A DNA stretch of 5,342 nt, taken from Peptococcaceae bacterium. Its GTDB lineage: Bacteria; Bacillota; Dehalobacteriia; UBA4068; UBA4997. Positions within the stretch are counted from its first letter, which is position 1, and each line of letters opens with the position of its first letter. A program made the position numbers and the translations under genes. The notes under the pieces were generated by a model that was not told where the DNA came from, ran no database searches, and was given only the letters and a program-made list of their open reading frames with translations. The stretch covers positions 1-5,342 of the forward strand of contig JAHZFN010000063.1 in NCBI GenBank assembly GCA_019421315.1, given 5' to 3'. This document shows positions 2,957 through 5,342 of the stretch, piece by piece.

Positions 2957-5342
2957 TTATTTTTGTTTGATTGTAACGGTTTTTGTGGCTTCCGTCCAAT
3001 CAACTGTGGCGCTCAGCTGTTCGCTGATGTAGCGAACGGGAACGAATGTTGTGTCGTTGCGGAGAGAAGGCGTACCGTAGTTTTCGTTGCCTGCCTTGAT
3101 CTGTTTACCCAAGGTCATGGTCAATGTTTTGTTGTTCAGTGTGATTGTGATCAGTTGGTTTTTGCCGTTGTAATCAACGGTGGCACCCAAGGCTTCGGAG
3201 ATGGCACGAATCGGCACCATTGTTCTTTGGGCAGAATTATCAAAGTACGGAGCCGCCAAAAGGGTTTTTGTTGCATTGTTTACCGTGTAGTAGACACTGC
3301 CGATTTTAAGAACGATAGTTTTCTTTGTAGTATTATTGTTGTTATTGTTGCCGTTATTATTGTTATTGCCGTTGTTGTTCTTGTTGTTATCACTGCTTCT
3401 TTTGACGGTTACATAATATTTTGTTGTGTCATCGTCGCCGGTTACGGCAATGGTTATGCGTGTGCTGCTGCTGCTGTTCAGATCAATTCTGTCTGATGTG
3501 TAACCGCTTTTAACTCGGCTGCCGTCAACCTTGATGGTGCTGGCGCTGTCTCTGGCGGTTGGCGTGATGGTTACATAGGTTGCACTTTTGGGAACCGTAA
3601 CCGTGTAGTCGGTTTTGGTGCGGCTGAAAGACGGAGAAAGAGAAACGGTGGAACCGTTGGCTTTGACAACAAGATCCGAAAGCTGAGAATCCGTTGAGCT
3701 TGAGGAAGAATCTCCGAAAGAGAATTTGTAATCTTTGTATTTATCGCAGTCGGGGGAATAAGCTCTGATTGTAAAGGATTTTACTTTGGACTCGATTGAG
3801 ATAGCGGAAGTGTAGGCGTTGTCGTCCAGTTCCTTAACCGTTGTGCCGTAGATTAAATAAGCCACGGATTTTGTGTCTTCAGGCTGCCAGTTTACGGCAA
3901 AGTATTTGTCGGAGCTGCTGATGTCAACGGTGTAGGAATAGGTTGTGCCGCTGAAGGTTCTGTTCAAAGAAGCCTTGGAAAGGCTGCCGCTGGTTCTGCC
4001 GGATTTAACTTGAACAGAGTCGATTTTGTAGTTGCTGCCTGTTGTTTTGTTGGAACGGTAAACATACAGATAATAGGTTTCGCTGTCGGAACCGTCGGCA
4101 GAAGTAACTTTGACACGGATTGTGTTGGAGCCTGTGTCCAGGTCAACGGTTTCTGTGTTGCCGCTGCTTACTCTGTAACCGTTAACTGTGATTTCGGCGC
4201 CGGAGCTTTTGGCGGTCGGTGTGATTTTGATTGTGTCGTCATCTTTGGTAACTGCCAAATAATAGTCCTTGCTGTCCGATGTGAAAGAAGGCATTAAGCT
4301 TCTGGTGATGTTGCCGGTTTTGACAACCAGTTTGCTGAGAGCAGTTTGATTGTCGCTGCTGGAGCTGGAGCGGGTAACGTTAATGGTATAGTTTTTGATA
4401 ACACTGCCGTCTGTGGACATAACATGGGCATAGTATTTAACGGTTCTGCCTCTGTCCAATGTGTCCGTTGTCAAGTCGGCAGAGCCTGCTTTGGCAGAAG
4501 AAAAATCGCTTTCAACGGCGGTTGCCGTTTTGTTGATCAAAACCTTGGCAGTGCTGTCTTTGGCTGTTGCTGTGATTTTTGTGGAACTGTAATTGTAAGG
4601 AACCTTAACGGTATAGGAAGATCCGGAACTGCTGACTGTGCCGCGGGTGGTGCTTACGGATTTCAAAGAAGCATCATTTGCGGCAATGGTGGATTTATTG
4701 ATTGTCAGGGTGTATTTGGCGGGCGTATCGGCGCCTTCATACGGGTATACATAAAAAGTAACCGTCATGGTAGTGCTGTTGCCCAAATCAATGGTGCCGT
4801 CTTCGGCGATGTCGTTGGAAAATTCAACAACCGCTTCGGGGGAGTTGGCAGCAACGCTCAAAACAACTTGATTTACGGTGCTGCCCACGTTGATGGTGTA
4901 TTTGCTGCCGCTTTTAGTCGGTGTGTAATCCTTGTCGCCGTAGGATACTTTGACGCTTTTTAAAGAAGTATCCACTTTGTTTACCGTCAGATTATAGGTT
5001 TCCACGGTGTTTTCGGGATTGACTGTTTCCACAACCTTGATTACAATCTGTTTGGTGGTTTTGTTTGTGTAAAAATCGTAGCTGTTAATATCAATATCTT
5101 CAACGCCGTCGTTGACAACGGCTTTGTAGCCTTGCTTGCAGGTTGCTTTCAAGACAGCCTGGTTGCAGTTGTTTGTAACGTTTACTGTCATGTCGCTGCT
5201 GATGTTAACATTGTATCTGGCGCCTGTGCTGCTGTTTTCGTAAACAGTCAGCGATTGCAGGTATTCGTTGGCGGCCATGGCGTTCACCGCCAAGCCGAAC
5301 ATTGTGGCTGCCAAGGCGATGACGGCGCACAAAAGACCGATT
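2957..5342 (-). CDS. Secreted multi-repeat cadherin-like beta-sandwich protein with C-terminal stalk (copper amine oxidase N-terminal-like) domain, 5' partial
   Basis: The frame is open through the right edge. A TTG at 5332 would give 791 residues, but in-frame hydrophobic codons (Ile-Gly-Leu) continue upstream, so the true start lies just outside. Numbering from 5332: residues 1-20 are the end of a signal peptide, with cleavage near NAMA-ANEY. About six beta-sandwich repeats follow, at roughly 21-119, 120-213, 214-321, 329-426, 433-540 and 547-645. They share openings like SLKSVKVS or LSDLVVKANG, a mid-repeat ITPTA and endings YTLTINK, YTINVTR or YYVTVKR, as in cadherin-like beta-sandwich domains (PF12733). 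Repeat 5 is the most diverged. Ser-rich or Asn-rich stretches separate the later repeats; 646-669 is nearly all Asn. Residues 670-791 resemble the PF07833 stalk domain, with two signature motifs, VPIRAISEALGATVDY (706-721) and VPVRYISEQLSATVDW (764-779). No sortase motif, SLH repeats or membrane anchor is seen. Secretion and a cell-surface or matrix role are inferred; ligand unknown. The gene has its own terminator. Confidence 0.87.
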   Translation of the reverse strand, partial: IGLLCAVIALAATMFGLAVNAMAANEYLQSLTVYENSSTGARYNVNISSDMTVNVTNNCNQAVLKATCKQGYKAVVNDGVEDIDINSYDFYTNKTTKQIVIKVVETVNPENTVETYNLTVNKVDTSLKSVKVSYGDKDYTPTKSGSKYTINVGSTVNQVVLSVAANSPEAVVEFSNDIAEDGTIDLGNSTTMTVTFYVYPYEGADTPAKYTLTINKSTIAANDASLKSVSTTRGTVSSSGSSYTVKVPYNYSSTKITATAKDSTAKVLINKTATAVESDFSSAKAGSADLTTDTLDRGRTVKYYAHVMSTDGSVIKNYTINVTRSSSSSDNQTALSKLVVKTGNITRSLMPSFTSDSKDYYLAVTKDDDTIKITPTAKSSGAEITVNGYRVSSGNTETVDLDTGSNTIRVKVTSADGSDSETYYLYVYRSNKTTGSNYKIDSVQVKSGRTSGSLSKASLNRTFSGTTYSYTVDISSSDKYFAVNWQPEDTKSVAYLIYGTTVKELDDNAYTSAISIESKVKSFTIRAYSPDCDKYKDYKFSFGDSSSSSTDSQLSDLVVKANGSTVSLSPSFSRTKTDYTVTVPKSATYVTITPTARDSASTIKVDGSRVKSGYTSDRIDLNSSSSTRITIAVTGDDDTTKYYVTVKRSSDNNKNNNGNNNNNGNNNNNNTTKKTIVLKIGSVYYTVNNATKTLLAAPYFDNSAQRTMVPIRAISEALGATVDYNGKNQLITITLNNKTLTMTLGKQIKAGNENYGTPSLRNDTTFVPVRYISEQLSATVDWTEATKTVTIKQK
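3332..3388 (-). repeat. Trinucleotide-type tract encoding a poly-asparagine linker
   Basis: Nineteen consecutive codons, mixed AAT/AAC with one AAG and two GGC, encode 16 Asn, one Lys and two Gly (residues 649-667 of the large protein). The tract joins the last beta-sandwich repeat to the stalk domain and should be a flexible linker. Its repetitive codons could expand or shrink by slippage without losing frame. Confidence 0.8.

Noticed and set aside
2716..3032. Two overlapping plus-strand small frames near the surface-protein terminator
   Set aside because: They run through the terminator hairpin, are dominated by T-rich codons and lack ribosome binding sites.
2963..3496. Long plus-strand open frame antisense to the surface-protein gene (and a similar one at 4346-4963)
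   Set aside because: The composition is the mirror image of the repeat-rich minus-strand gene (poly-Val/Ile from the Asn tract), there is no RBS, and the domains on the minus strand are unambiguous.

Overview
The window looks like a piece of a low-to-moderate GC Bacillota genome, most likely an anaerobic Clostridia-type bacterium. The pointers are strong AGGAGG-type ribosome binding sites, AT-rich spacers with compact intrinsic terminators, an Isf-like iron-sulfur flavoprotein beside an iron-dependent alcohol dehydrogenase, a small lipoprotein, and a secreted beta-sandwich protein ending in a copper amine oxidase N-terminal-like (stalk) domain. I cannot name the genus from sequence alone.

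Left part (1-1900). A flavodoxin-family iron-sulfur flavoprotein enters from the left edge on the plus strand and ends at 563. It is followed by the beginning of an iron-containing alcohol dehydrogenase (start best placed at 667). That gene breaks off after about 96 residues, just where its second glycine-rich nucleotide-binding motif should be. Directly abutting it, on the minus strand, is a roughly 230 bp internal scrap of a DUF368-family membrane protein (the family includes the polyprenyl-phosphate translocase PopT), carrying a premature TAG and a one-base frameshift. Directly abutting that, also on the minus strand, is the 5' part of a sensor histidine kinase (two membrane segments, extracytoplasmic sensor, HAMP) whose catalytic core is missing. 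Three unrelated gene fragments therefore sit end to end with no spacers. Two deletions in an ancestral arrangement ADH> <DUF368 <kinase would explain this, but an assembly artefact has to be excluded.

Middle part (1901-2956). A non-coding stretch upstream of the kinase holds an 11-bp GC-rich hairpin and a perfect 14-bp bidirectional terminator. Next is a complete small minus-strand gene for an acidic, Ala/Thr/Pro-rich lipoprotein, with its own promoter (TTGAAA-17-TATTAT), a long leader and a strong ribosome binding site. Beyond its promoter lies about 320 bp of AT-rich DNA in which I see no gene, and then the terminator of the next gene.

Right part (2957-5342). One large minus-strand gene fills the rest and runs off the right edge. 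It encodes a secreted protein with the tail of a signal peptide, about six cadherin-like beta-sandwich repeats of roughly 95-110 residues, a poly-asparagine linker and a C-terminal stalk domain with two VPxRxISE motifs.

The genes do not form a recognisable pathway. The two metabolic genes on the left could once have been co-transcribed redox genes. The lipoprotein and the repeat protein are separate cell-envelope genes, each with its own terminator. I found no CRISPR array, transposase, tRNA or rRNA. The most notable feature is the compact gene-decay zone at 667-1900.
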